A stretch of DNA of 24,026 nucleotides from Promethearchaeota archaeon (GTDB lineage: Archaea > Asgardarchaeota > Lokiarchaeia > Sigynarchaeales > SOKP01). How positions within the stretch are numbered: position 1 is the stretch's first letter; each line of letters begins with the position of its first letter. A program made the position numbers and the translations under genes. The notes under the pieces are model-generated. The model worked only from the letters and a program-made list of their open reading frames with translations, was not told the DNA's origin and made no database searches. Below, one piece after another: positions 16,601 to 23,273 of this stretch. The stretch spans positions 1 to 24,026 of the forward strand of contig JAEOTJ010000221.1 of the NCBI GenBank assembly GCA_016839905.1, in the 5' to 3' direction.

Positions 16601-17941
16601 GCCATTTCCTCCTATTCCTCCATCCCCCCCATGCCCATCCTCCGTATTACAGTCCCCACCTTTCCCTCCATTTCCTCCATTACCACCATTTTTTCCAGAA
16701 ATATTGAATAAAATATTGTACTTTAAGTCTATAAATTCTGAGTTATTAGATTCTAATACAATTGCTGATCCTCCATTTGAACCCATCCCTCCAATACCGC
16801 CATCACCTCCAGTATGTTGTTCAATTACGACATTGTACTCGTTTCCACCTTCACCTCCATCCCCTCCATGTCCACCAGTACCACCTTCAATATATGAAAA
16901 ACTTGTGTTTAAAATGGAAATATTATATACTTGTGTAAATAATAACCCTTTACTATTACCTCCTCTTCCCCCAATGCCTCCATTCCCTCCATTACCCCCA
17001 CTTCCAGCAACAGTAATAAAGTCTCCGCCGTTTCCCCCGGAACTCCCATTATTTCCATTGCCACCAGAAATATTAATAATATTATTTTTTAAGATAATTA
17101 GATGATTTGATTCAGAGATGAAAATACCGATTGCATTACCTCCATTACCCCCATTTCCACCATCCCCGCCTTTAGCCCCTATGTCGGTCGTGGCAGCGTT
17201 GCCTCCATTACCACCTCTGCCACCAACACCACCTGCAATATCTGTTATGTTGTTAATAGATAAACAGAGATTATTTGTAGTATTAATATAAATGCCATAA
17301 GCATCAGTGCCATTTCCTCCAAATCCTCCCTTATTTCCAGGATCGTTATTAGAACCAGCTCCTCCGTTTCCCCCATTTCCCCCTGTGATAAAGTAAATTG
17401 CATTATCCGTAATATTTACTGTCGTTGAATTGCTTATAATAATCCCATATGTTTTAGATAATCCACTTGTGCCATTGGAATCAGCAGCTCCGCTCGAACC
17501 ATCTTCTCCATTCATATTATATATTCTACAATTTTTAAATTCTACATTTGTAGCATTTTGAATTTTAATTCCAATATTTCCATCTGAGAGAGAACAATTC
17601 TTAATTACAAAATGTTTAGTAGTATTTTCAATATGGATACAAACACCTGATGAAGGATTAGTAATATTCCAATTAGAAATAATATAAGGTGTTCCTTGAG
17701 AACCGTCTCCACTTCTCACACCATTTGCTAATACAAAAGCACTATCATTATAAATCTTAATCTCTCCACGAATCTCCGCGATCTTCAAATTTCTTCTATC
17801 TTCAATAATTTCAGGTTTAGTATTTTGTTTTCCTTTTTTTATAATCAAGTTAAAATTATTTAGAATTGATAAGTTAAAGAAAATTACTAAAATTAAAATG
17901 AAAATCCCTAATTTCCTACAATTAATATATCTTTTTGGCAT
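13670..17941 (-). CDS. Giant Gly-rich (GGX) beta-helix surface protein with Ig-like repeats and membrane anchor
   Basis: About 1423 residues. A signal peptide or anchor ([13 protein letters not shown]) is followed by an entry region '[14 protein letters not shown]' and beta-helix coils. From about residue 185 to 910 twelve units alternate a ~20-residue coil (e.g. [17 protein letters not shown]) with a ~45-residue GGX-rich insertion (GGNGG, GGDGG). A canonical NosD-type motif ([12 protein letters not shown], then GIGDAPYNV) closes the helix near 965-990. Four Ig-like repeats of ~88 residues follow (about 1015-1370), each with 'MWYSLNNG' and '[11 protein letters not shown]' motifs. One membrane helix (about 1385-1410) and a short basic tail end the protein. 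Sequons are common. It is likely a long, glycosylated cell-surface stalk or adhesin. ATG 17941 is chosen over GTG 17950 because GTGAT precedes it closely and the signal begins MPKRYIN. Confidence 0.85.
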   Translation of the reverse strand: MPKRYINCRKLGIFILILVIFFNLSILNNFNLIIKKGKQNTKPEIIEDRRNLKIAEIRGEIKIYNDSAFVLANGVRSGDGSQGTPYIISNWNITNPSSGVCIHIENTTKHFVIKNCSLSDGNIGIKIQNATNVEFKNCRIYNMNGEDGSSGAADSNGTSGLSKTYGIIISNSTTVNITDNAIYFITGGNGGNGGAGSNNDPGNKGGFGGNGTDAYGIYINTTNNLCLSINNITDIAGGVGGRGGNGGNAATTDIGAKGGDGGNGGNGGNAIGIFISESNHLIILKNNIINISGGNGNNGSSGGNGGDFITVAGSGGNGGNGGIGGRGGNSKGLLFTQVYNISILNTSFSYIEGGTGGHGGDGGEGGNEYNVVIEQHTGGDGGIGGMGSNGGSAIVLESNNSEFIDLKYNILFNISGKNGGNGGNGGKGGDCNTEDGHGGDGGIGGNGNNGGFTEGFSFFNCINISVEFNNLSYLYGGYGGNGGNGGNGGESSIIANEYGDGGDGGKGGDGGNGGSHYFVMVKNSINITNRGNYLEFIYGGKGGNGGDGGKGGNGIHMGATFTNYPGLGGNGSKGGNGGDIIGFYFLNVNFTLDYLNILTNLFAGNGGDGGNGGNGGYLTLVSTNGNGRDGGSGSSGGSGGNTYGYFLFNINNGTFVSNVLIELFGGDGGNGGNGKSGSHAATFGYGGDGGDGGDSGDGGDSYGLYFKKSCNLTIKMNFIFNLTGGNGKISGIAGSGGDNHPPGFALGGNGGNGGDGGNCIGISFENSKNITNSWNNITYLYGGIGSNGSDGGKGGRNLQLAWAWAGDGGNGGDGGSGGNAWGIIYSLSNSSTIYKNLLKNITGGKGADCGNGGDCGSDSFENAYGGNGGISGNGGRGIFIYIFSSKKSLSIQNKLYNSTGGNGGLGGLGGIGSILVNNGTNSLPGLDEQGYGFYLQNSEYCDIYNNEIFAKNNTDSAGQFNNWNSSIGNYWYYYEGLDSLPPYGIGDAPYNVSGSTGSKDYIPIIYFRTPLIIINSPTAWKQFNKTTPKFNVEITDDNLDDKWYTLNDGTNVLFNDNGTFDTTEWNNLANGTVKITFYANDTDGNVVSKNVQVYLDVQGPLIVIYQPTLFQLVNITAPSFNITLIEANGISEMWYSLNNGANQTFITNTTFRQDWWSVLPEGNVNITFYANDTFGNVNSENITVVKENYSPKITIYSPTPGQEIGINAPLFNIFVNDTNVHTMWYSFNGGPNQTFVTNTTFRSDWWNSLQNGSNTVTFYANDSIGQLRSSSVNFFKDNYVPTIEVLLPIENEVFKKNDPSPTFNVFINDTNAHLMWYTLELNGKKYFFSNNDSIDLDGWTALSNGQWTIRFYVNDTAGNVGMDNVVIIKNVEEDSDDTPEEDGYFWVIQAAIGGIISACAGIVVKIIYSKHKKKIELRKSEDT
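15204..17383 (-). repeat. Twelve-unit coil + GGX protein-repeat block
   Basis: Coding-level repeats of about 60-70 residues: one beta-helix coil plus two Gly-rich arms split by a variable, often charged or aromatic turn (e.g. [30 protein letters not shown]). Units begin after ITGG, IAGG, ISGG, IEGG, ISGK, LYGG, IYGG, LFAG, LFGG, LTGG, LYGG and ITGG, with a shorter thirteenth arm after STGG. Copies differ at the DNA level, so they are old or selected rather than recent expansions. The plus strand correspondingly shows many ccaccatt/cctccatt words. Confidence 0.85.
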
Positions 17942-18184
17942 ACCTATCACTTATTTCTTTAATATATGTTAAAGGACTATATAGCTTTAGCTCTCTTTAA
18001 TTTTTTTTATTGATTTTGTAATAAATTATTATTTGTTTAATAATTTGTCATTTTTTATTAATTCTACTTATATCAAGATTATATCATTTGGATATTATCA
18101 CGATTAAAAATTGTTTAAAATTATTAATCTTCTATATCTTAGGTATTTTTTTTAATAAAATAGAAGAAATAAATTGAATTTAAT

Positions 18185-19189
18185 TTGAAGCAATTAAAAG
18201 ATCTTTTACAAGAAAAAGAAAAAAAAGTAGGAATTTTACATCCTGATCAAAAATCAAGTAAATTTTATTGGCAAAATGATTCTTATAGCCCGCTTTTAAA
18301 TAAAATGGAATTAACTAAAAGCCTTAAGCGAAATTTATGGAGTTATGAGCTCAATAACATGCTTAATGGATTCATGGCAAACATTAAAAATTTTAAGCAG
18401 GACTTAAAATTTAAATTGAGTGGTAAAATCCTTGGTACTTCTACTTATGTTTTAAAGACGAAATCAAATAAGATCATTAATTATTCTATAGAGACTCAAG
18501 AGGATATTAATGAAATCCAAAATGAAGAGTCTATCTCCCAAGAAGATATCTTAGAATTAGAAGGAGCTCTCATTGAGGAATATGATGATGATGAAGAGAT
18601 TTTTCAAGCATTTTCTGAGTTAGCCACTGAAAAGAAATTGACAGGAGAACAGTTAACCTCCTTTAAAGAAGCAAAAATTGATAGAATATTAAATCTTGAT
18701 ATTTCAGAATTAAATAAAAAAATTAATAAAAAGAAAAAAATAAACTTGCTTCCAGTTCAACCAAAAGTCATCTATAAAAAATTAGAACTAAAAGATTTTG
18801 CGGAAGCATTAAATGATGTTTTAAAAGCTAAAGATATTCATATTGATAAAATAAAAGCAAGGAAAGAAAAAAAACTTGAGAAATCAGATTTACCATTTTT
18901 GCCTGAAAATTTTATTATTAATGCTGAGAAAAAGAGAGCTAATTTTGAAAAAAGAATAAATATTTTTCATGAAAATCTAAAAAAAATGTATGAGGATGAT
19001 CCGATTTCATTTTTAGATTTAGTATCAGAGCCCTCCGTAAAAGAGTTAGTTGATACATTACTCATTATATTACATTTAATAAACCATAAGAAAATTGAAA
19101 TTTGGAAGTCTTTTATCGAAGAATCAGATAATTTAAACGACAGTCATTTAGAAAATAATGGGCATAATATTTATATTAGTCCAATATAA
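18185..19189 (+). CDS. scpA: ScpA-like kleisin (SMC complex subunit)
   Basis: 334 residues. The N-terminal helical part (about 45-100: 'LWSYELNNMLNGFMANIKNF', 'KFKLSGKILGTSTYVLKTKS') resembles the SMC-neck-binding region of archaeal ScpA. A long acidic/charged linker (about 105-190) follows, then 'LELKDFAEALNDVLKA' (200-215). The C-terminal winged helix (about 258-334: 'DPISFLDLVSEPSVKELVDTLL', 'ILHLINHKKIEIWKS', ending 'NGHNIYISPI') is the kleisin module that caps the SMC head. Kleisins bridge the two SMC heads in chromosome condensation and segregation. The start must be TTG (18185) or lie beyond residue 40; the upstream in-frame stop is at 18170-18172. No smc or scpB gene is adjacent, so the partner is elsewhere. 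Homology rests on pattern, not an alignment score. Confidence 0.68.
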   Translation: MKQLKDLLQEKEKKVGILHPDQKSSKFYWQNDSYSPLLNKMELTKSLKRNLWSYELNNMLNGFMANIKNFKQDLKFKLSGKILGTSTYVLKTKSNKIINYSIETQEDINEIQNEESISQEDILELEGALIEEYDDDEEIFQAFSELATEKKLTGEQLTSFKEAKIDRILNLDISELNKKINKKKKINLLPVQPKVIYKKLELKDFAEALNDVLKAKDIHIDKIKARKEKKLEKSDLPFLPENFIINAEKKRANFEKRINIFHENLKKMYEDDPISFLDLVSEPSVKELVDTLLIILHLINHKKIEIWKSFIEESDNLNDSHLENNGHNIYISPI

Positions 19190-19240
19190 ATTTCAGTCAA
19201 AAATACGCATTAAAGTATATTATAATGAGCCTTAATTCGG

Positions 19241-19873
19241 TTATAAAAAACCTCTTCTAAAAATATTTAATTGCCTCTCTTCTCCGATTGAGGTATTGCC
19301 CATATGTCCTGGAAAAACCAAAAAATTATCAGATAATTCGGGATTATTCATTATTTTATGTTTTATGCTGGCAAAGAGGACTTCTTGGTCTCCACCTCCT
19401 ATATCAGACCTGCCAATACTTCTTCTGAATAGTAAATCTCCTGTGAAAATTATTCCATCAATTTTTTTTCCATCTATTTCTTTCACGTCTTTGGAATAAT
19501 AACTTAAACTTCCTGGACTATGACCTGGAGTTTCTAAAACATGTAAGATTAATTCACCAACCTCTATAGTATCTCCTTCTTGCAGCCATCTACTTGCTTT
19601 TTTCGAAGTATTTATTCCTGAATCGAATTCTTTTTTATTATACATTAATGGTATTTCAAAATGTCTCAATATTCTTTTTGCTTTTAAGGCATGATCAAAA
19701 TGCCCATGAGTAAGAAGAATCGAAATGGGCCTTGCATCAAACTTACTCACGGTATCTATAATTAATTCGGGTTCTGCACCAGGATCTATGATCACAACTT
19801 CCTTTGTCTTGCGGGATCCAAAAATATAACAATTAGTACCGAGTGCCCCTACAATGAGTTTCTCTAAGATCAT
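19241..19873 (-). CDS. Metallo-beta-lactamase-fold hydrolase (glyoxalase II-like)
   Basis: 210 residues with the complete di-metal site of the MBL fold. H56-x-H58-x-D60-H61 (THGHFDH), H118 (TPGHSPGS), D146 (IFTGDLLFRRSIGR) and H190 (VFPGHMG) are all present. The 'GDLLF..SIGRSD' stretch and length near 210 match the short glyoxalase II-like/YcbL group that hydrolyses thioesters such as S-lactoylglutathione or other acyl-thiols. In an archaeon without glutathione the substrate is open. Cytoplasmic. The ATG at 19873 has no ribosome site, suggesting a leaderless or near-leaderless message. It lies 81 nt downstream of the winged-helix gene on the same strand and could be co-transcribed. Convergent with the kleisin gene. 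Confidence 0.9.
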   Translation of the reverse strand: MILEKLIVGALGTNCYIFGSRKTKEVVIIDPGAEPELIIDTVSKFDARPISILLTHGHFDHALKAKRILRHFEIPLMYNKKEFDSGINTSKKASRWLQEGDTIEVGELILHVLETPGHSPGSLSYYSKDVKEIDGKKIDGIIFTGDLLFRRSIGRSDIGGGDQEVLFASIKHKIMNNPELSDNFLVFPGHMGNTSIGEERQLNIFRRGFL

Positions 19874-19954
19874 TATAACGTATTAAACAAGAATTGACTT
19901 AATATAATCAATAAAACTTCAATAAATATAGAAAATGAGAAAATAAATATTTGC

Positions 19955-20242
19955 TCATTTTTCATTAATTATTTGATTTATCTCATTTAACTTGTTTAAA
20001 ACATTTAACCCCTTATCAGTAAGCTTAATAAATTTTTTACTATTATGCTGCTCGATTTCAATTAACCCCTTATTGATAAAATTGTCTTTCGTGCGGAAAA
20101 ATGAGTTATAATAGCTGAACTTATTTAATTCATTATAGAACGCATGTTTTTCACATCTATAATCATCGAACATGCTTAAAACTTGAATTGTATCTTTAAA
20201 TCCTTTTTTCTTTATTAAACCTATTAATCCATCCAAATCCAA
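19955..20242 (-). CDS. Small winged-helix DNA-binding protein (putative)
   Basis: 95 residues, apparently one winged-helix domain. Helices at about 3-28 and 30-45 are followed by 'RTKDNFINKGLIEIEQHNSKKFIKLTDKGLNVLNKLNEI'. The last part is the usual recognition helix, wing ('GLIEIEQHNSKKFIKLT') and C-terminal helix ('DKGLNVLNKL') of MarR/ArsR-like archaeal regulators. No ligand domain is present. TTG at 20242 is required (in-frame TAG 9 nt upstream); AGGT lies about 8 nt before it. The position 81 nt ahead of the hydrolase gene suggests local or self regulation, but no operator was recognised. Confidence 0.55.
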   Translation of the reverse strand: MDLDGLIGLIKKKGFKDTIQVLSMFDDYRCEKHAFYNELNKFSYYNSFFRTKDNFINKGLIEIEQHNSKKFIKLTDKGLNVLNKLNEINQIINEK

Positions 20243-20553
20243 GGCTTTTACCTATAAATTTATATTTATTACTAATATGTAAAAAAATTGAAAACCTTAA
20301 AAGATTGATATTTTTTTTTAAATGTGATATATTGGAACGGATTTTAAAATGAATGCCTATATTTTTATAAATGATTTTAAAAATTTTACATAATTTTCCA
20401 AATTTACATTATAATCAGATTTAAGAAAGAATGAGAACCCTTTTTATTAAAATTTTAATAAATAATATTTTTACAAAAAAAAAACTTATTTGAACACATA
20501 TAAAATTTTAAATATAAGCTATGTCTTATTTGAATCTGTAATAAATCTTAAGA
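20243..20553. other. A/T-rich intergenic region, nothing recognised
   Basis: A 311-nt divergent space between the winged-helix gene and the Lys-rich gene. It is rich in A and T runs and must contain both promoters. ttttaaatata near 20500 is the best TATA candidate for the rightward gene. No RNA gene, repeat or conserved ORF could be supported. Confidence 0.5.
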
Positions 20554-20565
20554 TTGATGATATTT

Positions 20566-20940
20566 ATGGGAAAAGAAAAGGAAAAAGATAAGGATAAAAA
20601 AGATAAGGATAAAAAAGATAAAGATAAGAAAGATAAAGATAAGAAGGATAAGGAAAAAAAGGAAAAGGATAAAAAAGATAAGGAAAAGAAGGATAAAGAC
20701 AAAAAAGAGAAAAAAGAGAAAGAGTCTGGTGATACTGCTTGGAAGATTAAGGCAAGCTCGGACCTTGACAGTTATATCATTTCTTTTGAGACAATCACAA
20801 ATAAGTTCCGAGACATTGATAATTATATCTTAAAAGAAGCGAAGTCGAAGGAGAATTTTATTGAAAAAGTCCAAGAGCTCATTTCAGAATTGCCAGAAGC
20901 TTCACAAAATGTATTTAAAGCATTTTTAGACTCTATTTAA
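20566..20940 (+). CDS. Lysine-rich low-complexity protein with small helical C-terminal domain
   Basis: 124 residues from the ATG at 20566; a TTG and an ATG 12 and 9 nt upstream are in frame but give an odd start. Residues 3-53 are built almost only from Lys, Asp and Glu in a ~5-residue period (DKDKK/DKEKK), with Lys near 60%. Residues 54-124 form a normal-looking, predicted helical region ('SYIISFETITNKFRDIDNYILKEA', 'ENFIEKVQELISELPEASQNVFKAFLDSI'). I do not recognise the family. The charged arm may bind nucleic acid or acidic surfaces or act as a disordered linker; the C-terminal part could be a protein-binding helix bundle. A T-run ends the unit, so it seems to be a single-gene transcript. 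Confidence 0.65.
   Translation: MGKEKEKDKDKKDKDKKDKDKKDKDKKDKEKKEKDKKDKEKKDKDKKEKKEKESGDTAWKIKASSDLDSYIISFETITNKFRDIDNYILKEAKSKENFIEKVQELISELPEASQNVFKAFLDSI
20572..20724 (+). repeat. Imperfect 15-nt purine-rich tandem repeat inside the Lys-rich gene
   Basis: The repeating unit is close to gataaggataaaaaa, encoding DKDKK. It is almost free of C. The strand is nearly all purine, with synonymous aaa/aag and gat/gac variation plus Asp/Glu swaps between units, so the repeat is partly diverged. It is prone to slippage, so its length may vary between strains. Confidence 0.75.
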
Positions 20941-20953
20941 ATATTTAAACCAA

Positions 20954-20964
20954 TTTTTTTTTTT
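20954..20964 (+). terminator. T11 terminator after the Lys-rich gene
   Basis: Eleven consecutive T begin 14 nt after the stop codon and 30 nt before the next gene. It probably separates the Lys-rich gene from the amidohydrolase operon. Confidence 0.5.
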
Positions 20965-20993
20965 AATATTATTGAAAATTTAATTGATAAATT

Positions 20994-21713
20994 TTGGATA
21001 ATCGTAGATATTTTGAGAATGACAAGGGAATAGTTCCTATTATTTTATCATGTCCTCATGGTGGGTATAAAAAGCCAAGAATTATCCCAACTAGAGAAAA
21101 TGGAATTATAATCCCCGATAGAAACACGTATATTATAGGAAAAGGAATTGTTCAAGCTTTAAAAGAGAAAAAAATTGATATTTATTACATTTTCAGTAAG
21201 GTCCATAGGTGTAAGATTGATTTAAACAGACCACCTCGGAGTTCCATTACGTTTAATCAATCTTCTAAAGTAGCTAAAGATGTATATCACTATTATCATG
21301 ATAAGATCTTAGAATTTACCCAGGATTGCTTAAAATTTCACAAAAAGTGTTTGTTCATCGATCTTCATGGTTTTACAAAACCACATAAATACTATCCTGA
21401 CATTATTTTTGGTAATATTTTCGGCAACACGCTCACAATAAAAAATAAACTCAAAAATTTAAAACTGAGTGGTTATTGGGGTTTTTCTCAAATAATAAAA
21501 GAATTATCAAAACATTTTTCTTTAAATGATGGATTAAGTCCAAGTGAATTTAATCTTCCCTTTTCAGGAGGTTATATTACGCATCAATTTAATAAAAAAG
21601 ATAGAATAAATGCTTTTCAGCTTGAAGTAGCGAAACATATTCGCTTAGATTTAAAATTAATTCAAAAATTTATTAAAGACTTTGTATTAGCAATCATTAA
21701 TTGTTTAGAATAA
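20994..21713 (+). CDS. N-formylglutamate amidohydrolase-family protein
   Basis: A 239-residue cytoplasmic protein of the N-formylglutamate amidohydrolase (FGase) family. Visible motifs are 'LSCPHGG' (H22), 'KVHRCKIDLNRPP' (D76, N78, R79), 'LFIDLHGF' (D123, H125), 'GGYITHQFN' and 'AFQLEVAKHIR' (Q209, E211). The known enzymes split N-formyl-glutamate (end of histidine breakdown) or related acyl-amino acids using a metal. The exact substrate is open, as no hut genes are nearby. TTG at 20994 is the only start: an in-frame TAA is 6 nt upstream and no other Met exists in the protein. It is the first gene of a tight plus-strand operon (10 nt to the nitrilase-family gene), following a T-run. Confidence 0.8.
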   Translation: MDNRRYFENDKGIVPIILSCPHGGYKKPRIIPTRENGIIIPDRNTYIIGKGIVQALKEKKIDIYYIFSKVHRCKIDLNRPPRSSITFNQSSKVAKDVYHYYHDKILEFTQDCLKFHKKCLFIDLHGFTKPHKYYPDIIFGNIFGNTLTIKNKLKNLKLSGYWGFSQIIKELSKHFSLNDGLSPSEFNLPFSGGYITHQFNKKDRINAFQLEVAKHIRLDLKLIQKFIKDFVLAIINCLE

Positions 21714-21723
21714 TTTATTTTAA

Positions 21724-22515
21724 ATGAACATGACAATAGAAGTTGCAATTGCTCAAATGGAAATTTGGGATGGAGATAAAGAAAGAAATCTAAATAATGC
21801 ATTAAAGATTTTAAAATCTTTATCGAACTCAGAAAAATTACCCGATATTGTATGCTTTCCAGAATTATTTACAACGGGTTATGATTTAAAGAATTCGCAA
21901 GAACACGCTGAGATATTTCCAGGATATACTATAAAACAAATTATTGAAATTTCTCAAAATAAATTTGTTGTTCTTGGAACAATTCTCGAAGTTGAGAATG
22001 GGAAATTCTACAACACAGCATTTTTAATTGGTAAAAATGGAAGTTTAATAGGCAAATATCGTAAGGTACATCTTTTTAAACCAATGCGAGAAGATGATTT
22101 TTTAACGCCTGGAAATGAAATTAGTATTTTTTCATTGGCTGATTTTAATAATTTTAAAATAGGAATTGCAATTTGTTATGATTTAAGGTTTCCAGAATTA
22201 TTTAGGTTAATGGCCTTAAAAGGGGCTCAAATCATCTTTCTTCCTTCTGAATTTCCAAATCCAAAAAGAAAAATCTGGAAGACTCTCATACGTGCAAGGG
22301 CAATCGAAAATCAAATTTATGTTATTGGTATAAATCGTGTAGGAAAAGGAAAGAATAATGATTTTTTTGGATGTTCTATTGTGTCAAATGGCGAAACTCT
22401 CGAGCAATTAAGTGATAAACCAGAAATTAAAGTTTTTTCAATTGATTTAGATAAATTAAATTCAATTAGGGAAAAAATCCATGCTCTAAAAGATCGGAGA
22501 ACTGAATTATATTAA
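21724..22515 (+). CDS. Nitrilase-superfamily amidohydrolase (carbon-nitrogen hydrolase)
   Basis: 263 residues with the intact Glu-Lys-Cys triad: E47 (CFPELF), K114 (YRKVHLF) and C151 (AICYDLRFPELFR). Length and the 'YDLRFPELFR' and 'RARAIENQIYVIGINRVG' segments fit the omega-amidase/Nit2-like and related small C-N hydrolase branches. Those enzymes hydrolyse small amides such as alpha-ketoglutaramate. The substrate is not fixed by sequence. It is cytoplasmic and lies between the FGase-like gene (10 nt) and the radical SAM gene (1-nt overlap at TAATG), so translation is likely coupled. Two linear-amide hydrolases side by side suggest one degradative or salvage route. Confidence 0.9.
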   Translation: MNMTIEVAIAQMEIWDGDKERNLNNALKILKSLSNSEKLPDIVCFPELFTTGYDLKNSQEHAEIFPGYTIKQIIEISQNKFVVLGTILEVENGKFYNTAFLIGKNGSLIGKYRKVHLFKPMREDDFLTPGNEISIFSLADFNNFKIGIAICYDLRFPELFRLMALKGAQIIFLPSEFPNPKRKIWKTLIRARAIENQIYVIGINRVGKGKNNDFFGCSIVSNGETLEQLSDKPEIKVFSIDLDKLNSIREKIHALKDRRTELY

Positions 22516-23261
22516 TGAAAATTGGCGGAATTATTGATATTTCAACAAAGGACATTCCTCATAAATCTTCAATGGTCATTTTTACTGTAGGATGTAATTT
22601 TAAATGTGAATTCTGCCACAATAAATATTTATTGCAACCCCATATTGGTAAATCCTATACCATTAAAGAATTAATTAAAATAATTGGTAGTAATTCACTA
22701 GTTAGTGGTGTAAGTGTCTCCGGTGGAGAACCCACTTTACAAGAGGATTTATTCGAGTTATGCTTGGAAATTATCAACACCGGAAAATATATTAGCATTG
22801 ATACAAATGGCTCTAATCCTGAAGTGATTAAGAAGATTGCTCCTTACATTAATAGAATAGCATTAGACCTAAAAGGACCAATGGAACAAGATAAACTTGA
22901 CAAAATCACGGGAGTTAAGGTGGAGATCAGTAAAATTAATGAGACAATTGAATTTTTAAATACTCGGAAAGAAATTGATTTTGAAATCAGGACCACTTAT
23001 GTTGTAAACTTATTAAGTAAGGAGGATTTAGAGGAAATAATTAACTTTCTTAAAGAAATTAAGTTTAGGGGCAATTTTGTATTACAACAATATCAATTTT
23101 TTGAGGGAGTCGGTGAGCAATTCAAAGAAATATTTCAAAAGCCAGAGCATGATGCGTTACTTGAACTCTTAAAACCATACAAGGATAAGGAATTCCCTTT
23201 TAAAATATGTTTAAGAGATGATATTGTAGGATATTGCAATATTGATAAATTGATTGATTAA
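22515..23261 (+). CDS. nrdG: Radical SAM activating enzyme, NrdG-like
   Basis: 248 residues. The radical SAM cluster motif is C27-x3-C31-x2-C34 (GCNFKCEFCHN). It is followed by 'VSGVSVSGGEPTLQ' (GGEP at 70-73, SAM amino-group contact), 'ISIDTNGS' and 'RIALDLKGP'. The N-terminus 'IGGIIDISTKDIPHKSSMVIFT' and the length match the archaeal and bacterial enzymes annotated as anaerobic ribonucleoside-triphosphate reductase activating proteins, which place a glycyl radical on NrdD. No nrdD or other glycyl-radical enzyme is in the window, so another target is possible. The ATG overlaps the upstream stop by one base, implying translational coupling. It requires a low-oxygen cytoplasm. Confidence 0.8.
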   Translation: MKIGGIIDISTKDIPHKSSMVIFTVGCNFKCEFCHNKYLLQPHIGKSYTIKELIKIIGSNSLVSGVSVSGGEPTLQEDLFELCLEIINTGKYISIDTNGSNPEVIKKIAPYINRIALDLKGPMEQDKLDKITGVKVEISKINETIEFLNTRKEIDFEIRTTYVVNLLSKEDLEEIINFLKEIKFRGNFVLQQYQFFEGVGEQFKEIFQKPEHDALLELLKPYKDKEFPFKICLRDDIVGYCNIDKLID

Positions 23262-23273
23262 ATTGGTATAAAT

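Noticed and set aside
16599..17105. Long plus-strand open frame rich in proline (PPFPP repeats)
   Set aside because: It is the antisense shadow of the Gly-rich repeat block; GGN codons read backwards give Pro-rich sequence. It has no signal, domain or independent start evidence.
15204..17383. CRISPR array or mycobacterial PE-PGRS gene
   Set aside because: The repeated ccaccatt-like words are coding, unequal in length and have no constant spacer/repeat structure. The PGRS likeness is only in Gly-rich composition; beta-helix coils, Ig repeats and the anchor show another family.
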